A stretch of DNA of 64,000 nucleotides from NCBI RefSeq assembly GCF_014898055.3, contig NW_023603184.1:110598615-110662614 (forward strand), written 5' to 3'. Positions 22,911 through 34,090 of the stretch are shown piece by piece. The first letter of the stretch is position 1; each line of letters begins with the position of its first letter. The notes under the pieces were generated by a model that worked only from the letters and a program-made list of their open reading frames with translations, was not told the DNA's origin and did no database searches. The translations under genes and the position numbers were made by a program. Origin of the DNA: Talpa occidentalis (lineage: Eukaryota > Chordata > Mammalia > Eulipotyphla > Talpidae).

Positions 22911-23433
22911 TGTGGGGAAAAGGGGAATGAAAAGACCCAGAAGAAAAAGGGAGTCACAGACTTGGGACCAGACTGGCTCAGCCTGGAGCAGTGCGCACAT
23001 GGCCTCCATTAGATGTTCACCTTGAACATGGTCATGAGCCCTGCAAGACCTCTAGGGTGCAGCTGAAGGGCGCCAACAACCAGCATCAATAATGGACTTC
23101 AGCCAAGCCCACTCTCCTTTCTTTCTCAGCCAATAGAGTTTAGTTCCTCTGTTCTCAAATCCCATTCCTAAAACCTACATAATAAACTCCTAACCTCGGT
23201 AACTTCCCGAGTCTTTCTCATGCCCAGAGAGATCTCTCCGGAGCACTCTCTTTTTGCTCTTTCCCTAATCAATAAAATCCTGAGTCCTTGCGTGCCTTCA
23301 TGAGTCTCTGTGGAGTTCTCTTTTCAGTCTTGGCTGGAGGGTTTCAAGAGCCCATTTCTTGACCTGGGAGTAGGACCCCTTGGTCCTTCCCTCTGACTCC
23401 TTGCCAGTGCAGCAGTGGGTCGTGGCTGGTACA
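22911..23433 (+). mobile_element. Solo LTR, gammaretrovirus-like (ERV1 type)
   Basis: Ends are TGTGGGGAAA and GGCTGGTACA. The exact 4-base duplication CTGC lies at 22907-22910 and 23434-23437, the size used by gammaretrovirus-type elements. Within are ACATAATAAACTCC (TATA-like region, near 23177-23190) and CAATAAAATCCTGAGTCC (polyadenylation signal, near 23270). The U5-like part is GC- and T-rich as in ERV1 LTRs. No primer-binding site or internal genes follow. The following 100 bases (to about 23530) are GC-rich and could alternatively belong to the element, which would move the right end. Confidence 0.72.
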
Positions 23434-23437
23434 CTGC

Positions 23438-24267
23438 TGGCATATCCACCTATTTTGTGGGAGAAAAAGGATCAGGCTGAGGGCTCACGGGCCCACTCCT
23501 TTGTCCAGTGACAATGTCACTTAGGATTAGAAGTACAAGGAGATGGTTCTATAATAATAAAAATTGCCAGGATCAAAAGCATGACTTTTTTCCTCCCAGG
23601 GTCAAGTGAATTAGGTCCCAATGTTTAGGCAGCTAGTGATCTGATTGTCCTAAATTGGCCGATTGGAAAGGAACATGAGTTTGGGATTTCAACAGTCAGT
23701 AACAGAAGGCAATAGGTTAAATGGAAGAACACAGGCACATGCTAATGTGAAGAAGGATTAGGCTCTGTTGAAGCCCATTATCTATGATTTCAAATTTTAG
23801 TTTGAAGATTTAGAGCCTTACACTGTATGAAGGATTTTAGGAAACAGTCAAGATGAAAATAGCTTTTGGTAGGTTTGTTTGACTTAATTCAGAGAGAGAT
23901 TTTTAAATACAAAATCACATTTATATTTCTAAGCAAACAGCTGCACGAGAGGACTTTACTGACTGACATATCACTAAGAATTTAATTAGATGACTGAGAA
24001 TTAAAATACAAAATTAGCACATAAAATAAAATCATGTAACTGCACAAATTTTAAAGAATCATTGGTTAATTTGCTATTTTCAGTATCTGCTACAATGAAC
24101 ATAAAATATATTTAGGAGGATAAATATATGAATGGAATTTCATTATAATGTTATTAACAGAAATACATATTACAAATTGAAATAACTTAAAGGGGACACA
24201 GAAAATATTTAGAAGAAAATTTAAAATCATATTTCTCTGATATACCTATATATAACAGAAAATGAAT
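23438..24267. other. Intronic stretch with no recognised element
   Basis: Nothing named beyond the possible continuation of the LTR up to about 23530. Confidence 0.45.
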
Positions 24268-24563
24268 GCTTTTTTTGTTTTGTTTTTTTTTTCATTTTAC
24301 ATTTTTTTTCATTTTATTTTTATATTCCCCATATAATTGCAACCCCCTTATTTTGACCCCTATCCCTCCTTCCCCTGTCCCCCGACCCATAGCGTGTCTC
24401 TGGTTCATAGCTGTTTGTTGATTTTGATATTTTCTTTCTTATAGTTATTCTTTTTCCTGATCCCTTATTTAAGTTTTCTAGATTCCTGCTACGAGTGAGG
24501 CCATCCGGTATTTTTCTCTTTCTGGCTTATTTCGCTGAGCATGATCCCTTCCAGCTGAATGGT
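24268..24563 (-). mobile_element. 5'-truncated L1, 3' UTR end (lineage-specific)
   Basis: Read on the minus strand it begins CTGGAAGGGATCATGCTCAG, then GCGAAATAAGCCAGAAAGAG, the well-known L1 3' UTR segment in which L1s say 'AGTGAAATAAGCCAGACA'. It continues through a G-rich tract (GGGTCGGGGGACAGGGGAAG) and ends in an A-rich tail, seen as the T-rich stretch at 24268-24320. The clean L1 words and the surviving tail suggest a fairly recent insertion. A target duplication was not clear. Confidence 0.75.
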
Positions 24564-25626
24564 GCTTGTTTTTAAATAAAGACAATGTAAAATCTTCTTT
24601 GCTAGATTTTAATCTTTCCTTTACATAAGGCAGTGCCTTAACTGTCATAATTTTTCCATGTTTTAAGATTAAACTGAAGTTATTAACTCTATCCTTGTTT
24701 TTCTCATTTTATTCCTAGTTAGTGTCACTGGTAAACAGTCTTAAGATTCAAGGAAATTGGTAAACATTAGCCAAATACATAATTTCATGACTGTAAATTA
24801 AAATAATCTTCCCACCAAGAGATTTGGAAATCACTAAATGTTATATTTTATTTTGAATATTGAACATACTAGCTACTTGCTTTATTAAAAAAAAAACCAC
24901 AGGATGCACACAAACATAGTATATGCATATTCTACATACTTTTTGCCCTCAACTTTTGGCATTACCATAGAATAAAAGTAATAATATAATCACAAGTAAA
25001 GATGAAAATTTTAGAATTTTGTAGACAAAAAATGATAATAAATTTCAGGTCTGGAAGTCCAGTAAGGAAACTGAATAAACAGTTACATTTGAGGAAATAC
25101 ACTGATAAAATAATTGTAGAAAATATTCTTAATGTTAAATGTTAAAATATCCCCTCTTGAATTCTGCTTTCTCTTGAAACTGGAAAACTAAACAAAGGAT
25201 AGTTTTTGATTAGACAAGGGATATAAATATTAAAACACAGGAAGTGATGCCTATCCCTAGTTTCAATATTTATACACATGTTTATTTAGCTTGTTCGGGC
25301 TCATGTTATCACTGTTTCTTTGTCTCTGTGTTCTGTTATATGAAGCTGACTCTGTACTCCAAGTGTTTTGAGGGACTCTGAGAAATAATTCCCAAAATAT
25401 CATTAATATTTCTATATTTCCAGAAATCCCAACCATTGGAGAATTCAGAAAGTATGTTTTTAGACAAAAATATTTCTTGCTAAGAAGGAGAAAAACATTT
25501 CCAAATTTAGCCTCCATTATCCATATATCCATATGATTAATTTATCCAACTTCCTAATATCTAAGCAAACAAAAAGAAGACACCAAGAATAAGGGTAATA
25601 GGACAGGCAAATACTGATGTTGTAAC

Positions 25627-25678
25627 TGGATGGAAGGGTGATGAGGTAGCAAAATGAGAGAAGGAAGCAAGTATAGTA
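25627..25678 (+). repeat. Local duplication pair II, copy 1
   Basis: Shares GTAGCAAAAT, GGAAGCAAG and ATAGT in the same order with 26002-26053. Diverged by several substitutions but without large gaps. Confidence 0.65.
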
Positions 25679-25695
25679 ATCTCTAGGAATTACTA

Positions 25696-25718
25696 AGTAG
25701 TAATTACTAATTACTACT
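25696..25718. repeat. Short palindrome flanked by a direct repeat
   Basis: An 11-base arm (AGTAGTAATTA) and its reverse complement surround one central C. CTAGGAATTA occurs on both sides, at 25683-25692 and 25717-25726. Confidence 0.85.
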
Positions 25719-26001
25719 AGGAATTATATAGGTCCAAAGAATCCTAAGAAGTGACAGTCAGAAGCACTAAGATGATGAAGTGTAGTATGTAAGAAAGATC
25801 ATGAATCTAGGATCAGATGCTGGAATTCTAGACCTCACTTCCCCAAACAGCAAATTTCTCTGAGTGGATCTGATTCATTGGTAAAAGAAAAAGCTTAAGT
25901 GAAATGAATTACTGTTTAAAAAATCATTTTAAAATCTGAAATTCTGAAACTTGATTGTATAATCACCTCCAATTCTAATATTCTATTCTGCTTAAACATA
26001 A

Positions 26002-26053
26002 ATGGGATGGGAAAAGTCATGAAGTAGCAAAATAAGAAGGGAAGCAAGCATAG
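26002..26053 (+). repeat. Local duplication pair II, copy 2
   Basis: Counterpart of 25627-25678, same orientation, 375 bases to the right. Confidence 0.65.
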
Positions 26054-26214
26054 TGGTGCATAGAGATCTCAGAAGCAAGAGTCAGCAATTCTTTACAGAT
26101 GACAGCTCTGCACTGATAGTACATCAGTGGTATCTAGAGTTCAAGTTTCACAAAAGTAAGTTGTACTAACCCTCTGTGTGTCTCACACATGCAAAAACTA
26201 ATGCTATAGGACTA

Positions 26215-26345
26215 TGTTGGAGAACTAGGGGTGTCTTGGTGGTGGGTGTCATGTGGTAGCATACACCTGAGCGGGGTGATCATATACCTCTATATGATAT
26301 ACAAAATTGTCAGTCAGTGTTACCTCAATAAAAAGAAGTTTAAAA
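26215..26345 (+). mobile_element. Repeat family C (likely L1 3' UTR end), copy 1
   Basis: Contains GGTGGTGGGTGTCATGTGGT, ACACCTGA, ATACCTCTATA and CAGTGTTACCTCAATAAAA. The same words in the same order recur at 37895-38035, 51769-51879 and 60400-60553. The constant CTCAATAAA end followed by A-rich sequence suggests the 3' terminus of a retrotransposed transcript, most simply a lineage-specific L1. Confidence 0.65.
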
Positions 26346-27339
26346 AAGGAGAATGACAATAACATAGAGGTAGCTCTTTGGATGTGACTGACTCATTGGC
26401 CATGATTTGTGAGAATCCATTATGTCTCACATTCAGGCAAGATGTACCATATCATAGTGACAAGGCAAACATAAAAGGATGCCTTAGTAAGTGTTATTAT
26501 TCAGTATTAAGTAGCATAACTGCTAGAATACAAAGCACTTTTTTTGGCAGTCATTTTTCAATAGTCTACAACAGAGCCCCTACATTGTGATTTGCAAATC
26601 ATGTTTGTACTGTGTTTAATGGTTACCATTGGCAGTTTTCTGATTTCAGCAAAATAACTTTACCTCTTTAAACCTTATTTATTTAAATTCATAGTTCTTA
26701 TGAAGTATTCATATACTTTACAGAATGATACATCAGCAATTCTCAGCAACTGTAAACAGCTACGATTTTAGTATTATAAACATTTTATTGACAAGGAAGC
26801 AAAATAAAAGTATCTACTCCACATATAACTCAAACTAAGATTATATTAAAATATTAAAATTAAGAATGTCTTTCATTTTTTATTTGACTTTCTTTGTATT
26901 ACTATGGTTTTTTCCTAACTTTTAAATAGCCTGTTATAAATCGTTCAACTTTTGCAGTAACATTTCCTGATATAGGAAGAATAATCCAATTTATTCAATT
27001 GAAGAAAAAAATTTGTTCCAGACATAAAAGTTAAATAGTTTAGTTGCATGTAATAATGAAATTTGCTTAAAAAAGTGTCTTCACTAAGTGGAAAAAAGCA
27101 TACTGTTTCTACCCCTAAACATTCTATTTGGAGTTTTAGGTTTAGTGGAAAGAGAAGATACAGATAAGCAGTTTCTTAGGCATGGTTGGACCAGTTTGGT
27201 CCCTAGTAAATGTAGCTTTCAGTCACAGCTATCTTTTGCAGCATTAATGTAAGATATAAATTTGCTCTTTTTCAGCACAGTAGAGATAGTGGAGGGATGA
27301 TAGTGTGACCAGCTTAGTGCACAGAAAATCAAATACTCT
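26346..27339. other. Intronic stretch with no recognised element
   Basis: AT-rich, no exon or named repeat. A 70-residue frame at 26378-26590 is not recognisable. Confidence 0.5.
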
Positions 27340-27435
27340 TTGCCAATGTGTCAAACTTTACTGAACACTAGCCATGTGTCGAACAGTACCCAGGGAGTAG
27401 AACTCAGTAGTCATTAAAAGGTTCTCTTTATTTCT

Positions 27436-27715
27436 TTTTTTTTCAAAGATTTATTTATTTATGCACATAAGAACTGGGGTATAGGCCAGAGGGGTGTGGG
27501 GGGGGGAATGAGAGGATTCACTGGAGACAGAGTGGGGAGCAGAACAGGTAAAGCTACTAAAATACACTGCTGAGAGGAGCAGCGGACAAGGCAGGAGAGG
27601 TCTGCTGCGCCATGTGGGTCAACTCTCTGGTGGGTATCAACCTCGTGCTACAGTGGCTGTGGACAGCTTCAAACTACTGCGTCTTAAACCCTTCCACCAG
27701 CCACCAGGGAGGCCC
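27436..27715 (-). mobile_element. tRNA-derived SINE, copy 5 (nested in L2)
   Basis: Minus strand, older-looking subfamily with ATTTATTTATGCACATAAGAACTGGGG and the CACCAGGGAGGCCC end. Target duplication is unclear (AAAGGTTCT before, AAAGGATCT after). It carries many differences from the full-length consensus. Confidence 0.88.
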
Positions 27716-27774
27716 AAAACATGAAAGGATCTATTTCCTATCATTTTGTACTGTGGTGGGGGGGAACAAGAAAA

Positions 27775-27846
27775 TAGATGACAGATGGATAGGAGATGGA
27801 TGGATGGATGAATGGTTGAATGGATGGGTGGATGGATGACAGATAG
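27775..27846 (+). repeat. GGAT/ATAG microsatellite
   Basis: Imperfect tetranucleotide run of ATGG and GATA units just right of the SINE. The frame 27612-27839 passes through it and is meaningless as protein. Confidence 0.85.
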
Positions 27847-28020
27847 AGCATTAAAGTGATATGCTAGAAAGTGATTCAGTGACTTTTAGATTGGACTGCT
27901 AAGGAGGACTTCCCTGAAGAGCTACCACTTAAGCTCAAGTCTTAGTGGAAAGAAGATATCAACCATGTCATGATTATGGAAGGGTGTTCTGAGAGAAGAA
28001 CTGGAGCAAAGACAAGATTT

Positions 28021-28939
28021 GATACAAAGAAAACCTCAAACCCTTCCTCAGAGTTTCAGATATTTGAAAGTAGAAGGAAGGAATTTGCAAAAACAAAAAT
28101 TGCAGCTCTTGTATCATCAACACATGCTGTCAAAAAAAAATTTCAGGATTTGTTTTTGACTAAAAAATATAAAATACATTATGAAAAAGGAGGATAGTTT
28201 ACAGTTTTTAAACTATCATCAGAAGATAGTGATTCAGCAATGAACATTTTAGTTCAATATTAATGGCTTGGATTTATCTCCCCTCACTGAGTGTCAAGAT
28301 TATCTAATAACATTTTTAAAGTAAAAAGTACTTTTAATTAATCATTATAATCAGTATAATTATTGTACACAACTTCCAAATACATTGTGAGACTATGAAT
28401 AATGCAACATAAATAAATATGTGATAGGTAATTGTAAATTAATCAGCAAGCAATTCATCTGCACTCATTAATGCAAATTTTTCATAATAACTTCATCTAA
28501 CAAAGTAATTTTTCATATAATTTCAGGTTTTTTTATTAGAACTCTAATGTTTCCATGTCATGCCACTTTTATACTTTTAATAATTACATTAATAACTCAT
28601 AAGTAGCCTTTAATAATTTATAATTTCTTTCATATGTTTGAACTCATTTAAACATGAAAGTACCCTTGTGAAGTGTGTGATAAGTAGATATTAACAATGT
28701 TGCTTACACATTCTATTTTAAAGGAAAGTCCTGAGTCTCTTCTAAAAGATACTCTTAGGCAGTCATATTTAATATCACATAATCAGTGCCTTTTATCATC
28801 AATTGACTGGACAAAAGGTAAGCAGAAGCATCCAGAGAAATGTCAAAATGGAGATTTTTAGGCCTTGCCTGGGACTACTGAATCATAATCTTCAATGTTG
28901 CTTAGTTTCAGAATTTTTAGTGAATTCCCCAATATCATT
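28021..28939. other. AT-rich intron, possible MIR at 28640-28800
   Basis: Mostly unrecognised. At 28640-28800 the order of words (ACCCTTGTGAAGTG, TTTTAAAGGAAAGTCCTGAG, TATCACATAATCAGTG) vaguely follows an antisense MIR. Weak. Confidence 0.35.
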
Positions 28940-28941
28940 AT

Positions 28942-29075
28942 GATAATCATCCAGACTGAGGAACAAAATATCTACTTTAAAGAAACATGAAAGTTTTCAG
29001 ATTTTCTCCTTATAAAATCTTATTTCTAAATCACACACACACGCACACACACACATCTATATATAAAGAGAGAAG
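28942..29075 (+). repeat. Local duplication pair III, copy 1
   Basis: 28942-29031 matches 30772-30862 with four substitutions and one single-base gap in about 90 bases. Both copies then have an AC-type run and AAAGAGAGAAGAA (to 29075 here). The AC run is longer here (about 29030-29056). Same orientation. Confidence 0.9.
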
Positions 29076-29843
29076 AATGTGATCTAACATTATTGAAAAA
29101 GTACTATAAAAATGCAGAATCCTGGATGCTAACTAATGATTCCTTATAAGGAAATGAAATTGGAATTCTCTGGTCACATTTTATGCAGTGTGTTATACAT
29201 TAGCAAGAAAGTCACTATAGTCTAGTTATACAGACATGTCTTATGACTTAATTAGCTTCAAGTTAGGAAATCAGACAAGACACAAAAATTTGAGTTTACA
29301 ACTGGTTGAATATTTTAAGTAAGATAATGCTTTCAAGGTTCCAACTTCAATACGAGTCAGTGTACAGAAACTAAAAATACACTATGGTGAGCCAAAATAA
29401 AAGTATATGTGACGCATTAGAGTTCATGGAAAGAGGCCAAAAACAACTAAGTCAAAGTTTCCTTCCTTCACTTAAGTTTTGGGATGGCCTTTGAGCACAC
29501 ATATAGACTCTCTGGACTGCTGTGTTTCAATTCCACAGAGTAGACTTTCACCACCATTTCTTAGTCTTGAAACTATTAAACACACAAGGAGAAGAAAGTG
29601 AGATCAAGACATAATATGCATACTTGTAAAGAAAGATGCCCTGAAGAAAGCAAGCACTTTCGATGTTACAAATATGTGCATGTGTTAGTGTATGAGTGGC
29701 TGACCCTGGGGATCCCTTCCCATAGCCACCTGTCTTTTTCCTAAGGACATAGAGTGAATGGCTCAGAATCTCTTGTTCAAGAGAAATGAGAACAAGTAAT
29801 GAAGAGGATGCTCATCTTCAAGAAAAGAACACCTGTGTAATAC
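29076..29843. other. Intronic stretch with no recognised element
   Basis: No exon or named repeat recognised between duplication III copy 1 and the long LTR. Confidence 0.45.
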
Positions 29844-30760
29844 TGTGACTTACGAGAAATACATATTTGGTCTTTGTCTGGATTCCTGGCTCTCAGCTCC
29901 CAAAACCCATGGAATTTCTTGACTGATAAGAGCAAGGGGAGCATCTTTTGTTATAGCTGGTCTCTTATTCTCAGTTCCTGAAATCACTTCAAAGGCATAA
30001 AGGTGAAATGGATGTCTATGATTCACAACAAGTCCCTTTCAACCACAACTGAGTTTATTTTAAAATTTAGTTTCTTTTAATGAGGTGACTTTTGGAAGTC
30101 ACTTATGGAAGTGTCCTAAAAATGGAGGCCAAATGCCAGGAAACCACCCATGAATAGGGAGTTGAACTTTTAGTCCCATTCTCTGATGTCAAAGGAGGTT
30201 TAATCACCAATGATGAGTGGTGCAATCAGTCTGCCTAAGTAATGAAGCCCCTATAAAAACCCAAAAGGATGGGTTTCAGAGAGCTTTCAAGTTGGTTAAC
30301 CATAACGCTTCCATATGCCACAGCACTGGACACCAAACTCCACAGGGACAAAAGCTTTTTTATTTAAGACTCCTCCCTAAGCACCCCTTTATCAGGTTTA
30401 AGTCACATCCTTTCTAGTAAACTAGTAATCTAGTAATTAAACTGATTTTCTGAGTTCTGTGAGCCACCTTAGCAAATTAAGCTAATGCAAAGAGGGGTGA
30501 TGGGAACATCTGATTTATGGTCAGCTGATCAAAAGGAGAGCTAACAACCTGGACTTGACATAGGCATCTCAAATAAAAGGCAATCTTGAGACACTGGGCC
30601 CTCAAAGTGTGGGATCTGACGCTATCTCTGGTTTGATATTGTTAAAATTGTGTTGAATTGTAGAAAACGCAGCTGGTCTTAGAGAATTGCTCGGTGGTAT
30701 AAGGGAAAATCTGCATGTATTGTCATAAGAGTCAAAATTGCCTTTGTAGGCTCTGAAATC
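29844..30760 (+). mobile_element. Long ancient LTR, family D (MER21-like), sense
   Basis: Begins TGTGACTTACGAGAAATACA and TTTGGTCTTTGTCTGGATTC, then passes through CCCCTATAAAAACCCAAAAG (TATA region, near 30248), AGTAATTAAACTGATTTTCT, TTCTGTGAGCCACC, ACCTGGACTTGACATAGGCA, GGGATCTGACGCTATCTCTG and TTGTGTTGAATTGTAG. This order is that of a long, old mammalian LTR which I associate with the MER21 group of class III ERVs; the name is from memory. The 5' half is decayed. A second, antisense copy is at about 45250-45905. Confidence 0.7.
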
Positions 30761-30771
30761 TGTTTGATGAT

Positions 30772-30890
30772 GGTAATCATCCAGACCGAGGAACAAAATA
30801 TCTACTTTTAAAGGAACATGAAAGTTTTCAGATTTCCTCCTTATAAAATCTTATTTCTAAATGAAACATACACACACAAAGAGAGAAGAA
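30772..30890 (+). repeat. Local duplication pair III, copy 2
   Basis: Counterpart of 28942-29075. It starts about a dozen bases after the apparent end of the long LTR, so the LTR lies between the two copies. Confidence 0.9.
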
Positions 30891-32750
30891 AAATTTATAT
30901 TCTACCACAGTCATGGTTAATTTTAAAGTAACTTTTCACTGTCCCTGGAGATATGAAACTATTACCTCTTGCATAAAGCTTCCACTGTCCTTTATTTTTT
31001 GTTTTGATCGCTGCTTCTAATGGAAAAAAGATCGTACTTATCTTCCTTTCCTCTGTCGTCCTCCCACTCACAGAAGAATATTATCATTGCTTGGTAAACT
31101 CTATTTCCTGGGGTCAAGGTAGAAAAGCCATTTTTTTAAATCCTTAGGATGGTAACAAGAGAAGTTTTGTGCATTATATTGGATTAGGGATCAGTTTTTT
31201 ATATACCACTCCTAAGTATAAAACAGACAATATTCTCTGAGGACAAATGTGAAACAGCTCAATGTAGGGTCCCCAGAACTGAGTCAGAAAGCCCATGCTC
31301 TTGTTTCCATCATACCATGTGCAGAATCCTGGCATATGCCAATGACTTACAGCAGTGTTAGTTCATATTTATATAGACTTTTTCATGTTAATGCTTTCCT
31401 CTCCCACTTCTAGTAACCAGAGCCTAAATCTCTTTGCCAGAGACTTTCTCTGGAGGCCAGTCAGTGCCCACTCTGCCATTCCTTTCTCCAGAGCAGCATC
31501 AACCAGGAATTGACAATATGGCTCATATAGTGATACTCCATTTCCCTCACCCTTTGCCTGGGATCTCTCCAAAAAGAATGTTACTCGCTGTTCCCTAGAG
31601 TTCCTTAGTAACTTGTAGTTGCCCATGGTGTTGACTTATTTGACAATATACTCTTCCTGCTATTACTTCCCCATTTTCTTACCAGTATTTCTAAAGATTA
31701 GCTGGTCCACTTATGGGGGAGCATAAAAAAAGGCCAGTATTTTGCTATATTATAAAGCAAATATTAAGGATAACCTCATGGAATTGGATTCTTCCTGCCA
31801 GCTAGATGATAAGAAAAATTCCACCGCTGACTGCAACTGCAGTGGTGATAATCCTTGGTGTGCGATGACACAGTAACTGTTAGCTCACTTGTGAAGAACT
31901 GGTATAAAATAAAAATGGAAGGAGATATTTGTGCATAGCATTTGAGAGCTATGGGAGCAGAGGTGATTATAGAAATGATAGAGTTGGATGATTATTAAAT
32001 ACTACTACAGTGCTAAAAGAGAGAAAATGACAATGTTAGTTGAATCTAGTCTCAACTCAGGGGAGCAGGTGAGGATGGGGTATGAAGGTCAAAAAATCTT
32101 CATGGCAGCACATTTGTCACCTATAACTAGTGGAATATGTTGTAAATAAATCTCAGGAGCTTGTTGTGAGAAAATATAAAACACAGAATTGGAAAGTCTT
32201 TTATGCTAAAGTAAGACCCTCTAGAGAAAGGAATGTGACATGTGACATGGGATGAGATGTGTGGGTGAATGCACTTAGTAATAGCAAACCTCCAAATTCC
32301 CTTGAACCCTAACAGAGGTGTCAAATTTCCCTTGTTAAAAGATAGCAGGCTGCCTTTCCCTGGGTATTATGCAAAGGCCTCATCTGAAGGTGATGAGTCA
32401 TGAGCTGATATGGCTAGAGAAATACAATTTCTTCTATAAGAGGAAATGGATTATTCACCAGAAGATCTGTATAGGATCTTGATATTATGTACCAGTAAAA
32501 ACTGGGAACATCTGTCCAAGAACTGGTCTTGAGGATAATGGAATATGAAGACTAAACTATAAGTAAAATAAAAGGAAGAACACACATACATGTGTATGCA
32601 TGCACACACACATACTCAAAAAGGGATCATGATTAGGTGAGCAGAAGGCTGACAGGTGCTGCTATAATAGAAATTTATAACATTTCATCCAGTTTCCACA
32701 CAGACTCAGTTTTAGACCAAAAACTCTAACCTGGGAAATTTGGAAAGTTT
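30891..32750. other. Intron of uncertain origin, possibly old ERV sequence
   Basis: No family recognised. Because ERVL-like sequence follows from 33480, parts may be very old retroviral interior. The 85-residue minus-strand frame at 31369-31626 has few biased features and no motif I know. Confidence 0.35.
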
Positions 32751-32849
32751 GGTCCCTTTGTAGAAGACCCTGCAACACCACAGCAAGAATATTGAGTAGC
32801 AATTTCCCATTACATCCCCCCTGGGTTCCTGTACTTGGGAGAAACAGCA
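32751..32849 (-). repeat. Left arm of an inverted duplication
   Basis: GGTCCCTTTGTAGAAGACCC and the next 20 bases (32751-32790) are the reverse complement of 33620-33659 with one difference in 40. A second block, GGGTTCCTGTACTTGGGAGA onward (32823-32849), is the reverse complement of 33558-33583 with one gap and a few changes. Confidence 0.9.
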
Positions 32850-33557
32850 TTTTTTGAGTCACACTGGATACCAAGGGACCTTAAATGCCATCATGGATAG
32901 AGAGTTTTATGGTACATAGATAATAAATGGAGTCCTGGCTCTAAGCCTGATTCATATTGGATCCACAATGTCTATGAACACATACTGTGATTATTTCCCC
33001 AGTCCCTGAAAGAAGAATCTTATATACATAATTACCAATTGGCACAACTCTTGAATTGATTTCCTAATTTTTGCAGTAAGAACCATTATGGTAGAAAAGA
33101 CCAAATACAAATCCTTAAATTTATTTCCTTTTTTCTATTCAAATATGTAAATCAAAAGCAATATGACATTGGGGGAGGAACAGCAGGAATTAAGTACACA
33201 TTGAAGACTTAAAGATGCAGAGATAATCCTCTCAATTCTATCAAAATTCATCATTCTGACCCTGCGCAAACAGGCTAGATGGTGGCAGATGAAAGTCCAC
33301 CAACTACAACCTTAATTAAATAATAGCTTCACTGTAGCTGCTGTTCTAAATGTATTATCTTGTTTAGAGCAGATTAATAAAGCCTTTGATATATGGTATG
33401 TAGCCTATTAAACTGGTAAGTACTTTCTTTTCAATGTCCATTAAAAGGGTGAATTAGAAACAGCTCAGATTCATGTGGTTGGACAGCAGTGTGAGTTCAT
33501 GATCATGCTCCAGGAGTGTTAGTTCTTCTGCTCTCTGACACAATATAGTGTGAAACA

Positions 33558-33659
33558 TGCAGCTTCTCCCAGTACAGGAACCCTGTGTGTGTGTGTTGGG
33601 GGGGGGGCATAAATTCACTATTCTTGCTGTGGTGTTACAGGGTCTTCTACAAAGGGACC
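33558..33659 (+). repeat. Right arm of an inverted duplication
   Basis: Counterpart of 32751-32849, about 0.7 kb away. A GT run and a run of ten G (33598-33607) lie between its two matching blocks. Confidence 0.9.
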
Positions 33660-34090
33660 TAAAAATTTAGCATCATGGAAATATATAAAATAAATGATAA
33701 GGTCCATATTACAGCAAAGGAAGATGACAAGAAGTATATGACTGAGAGGTACCATTCATTTTACAATATGTTACATTATCCCAAGTCTATTGGTCTGATA
33801 GAATATTGGAATTGTCTATTAAAGGCACAAATAGACCACTAATTTGCAGATGACACTGTTACTCTCTGGGACTGTAGCACTCATCTTTAAATGCCAGTGG
33901 CTATTGTATGGTGCTGCATCTCTTACAGTTGGAATATGTGGTTCCAAGAACAAGCTCAAACCAGAAGTGGCATCTTCTTTTATCAGTTCCCATTACCCAC
34001 TGATGGATTTATACTTTCCACATTCAATGTTTAACTCTGCTGTTTATAAAATTTGGAATTCAGGGTGTGGAGTGGAGGGATACTTTTAAA
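33660..34090 (+). mobile_element. Decayed ERVL-type pol remnant
   Basis: Around 33690-33840 the plus strand resembles the integrase part of mammalian ERVL pol (block AAGTCTATTGGTCTGATAGA followed by ATTGGAATTGTCTATTAAAG), and 33880-34060 continues with words found downstream of it in ERVL-type elements. It is broken by stops and gaps. The 81-residue frame at 33844-34089 is a fragment only. No intact viral gene is present. Identification is from memory of the family. Confidence 0.5.

Larger units (their letters stand above)
24564..26214. other. Intron with short local duplication, no named element
   Basis: AT-rich, no transposon recognised. It contains duplication pair II (25627-25678 and 26002-26053) and a short palindrome at 25696-25718. 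Confidence 0.5.
27340..28020 (-). mobile_element. L2 LINE 3' fragment, antisense, split by a SINE
   Basis: TTTACTGAACACTAGCCATG at about 27357 is the antisense of the common L2 3' end ('...CATAGTAGGTGTTCAATA'). After the SINE, 27880-28015 continues with AGGAGGACTTCCCTGAAGAG and words antisense to the L2 'AGGCCTTCCCTGACCAC' block. The SINE at 27436-27715 and a GGAT-type microsatellite interrupt it. Confidence 0.65.

Noticed and set aside
33844..34089. An intact viral gene
   Set aside because: Only a short frame in decayed ERVL-like DNA, broken on both sides.
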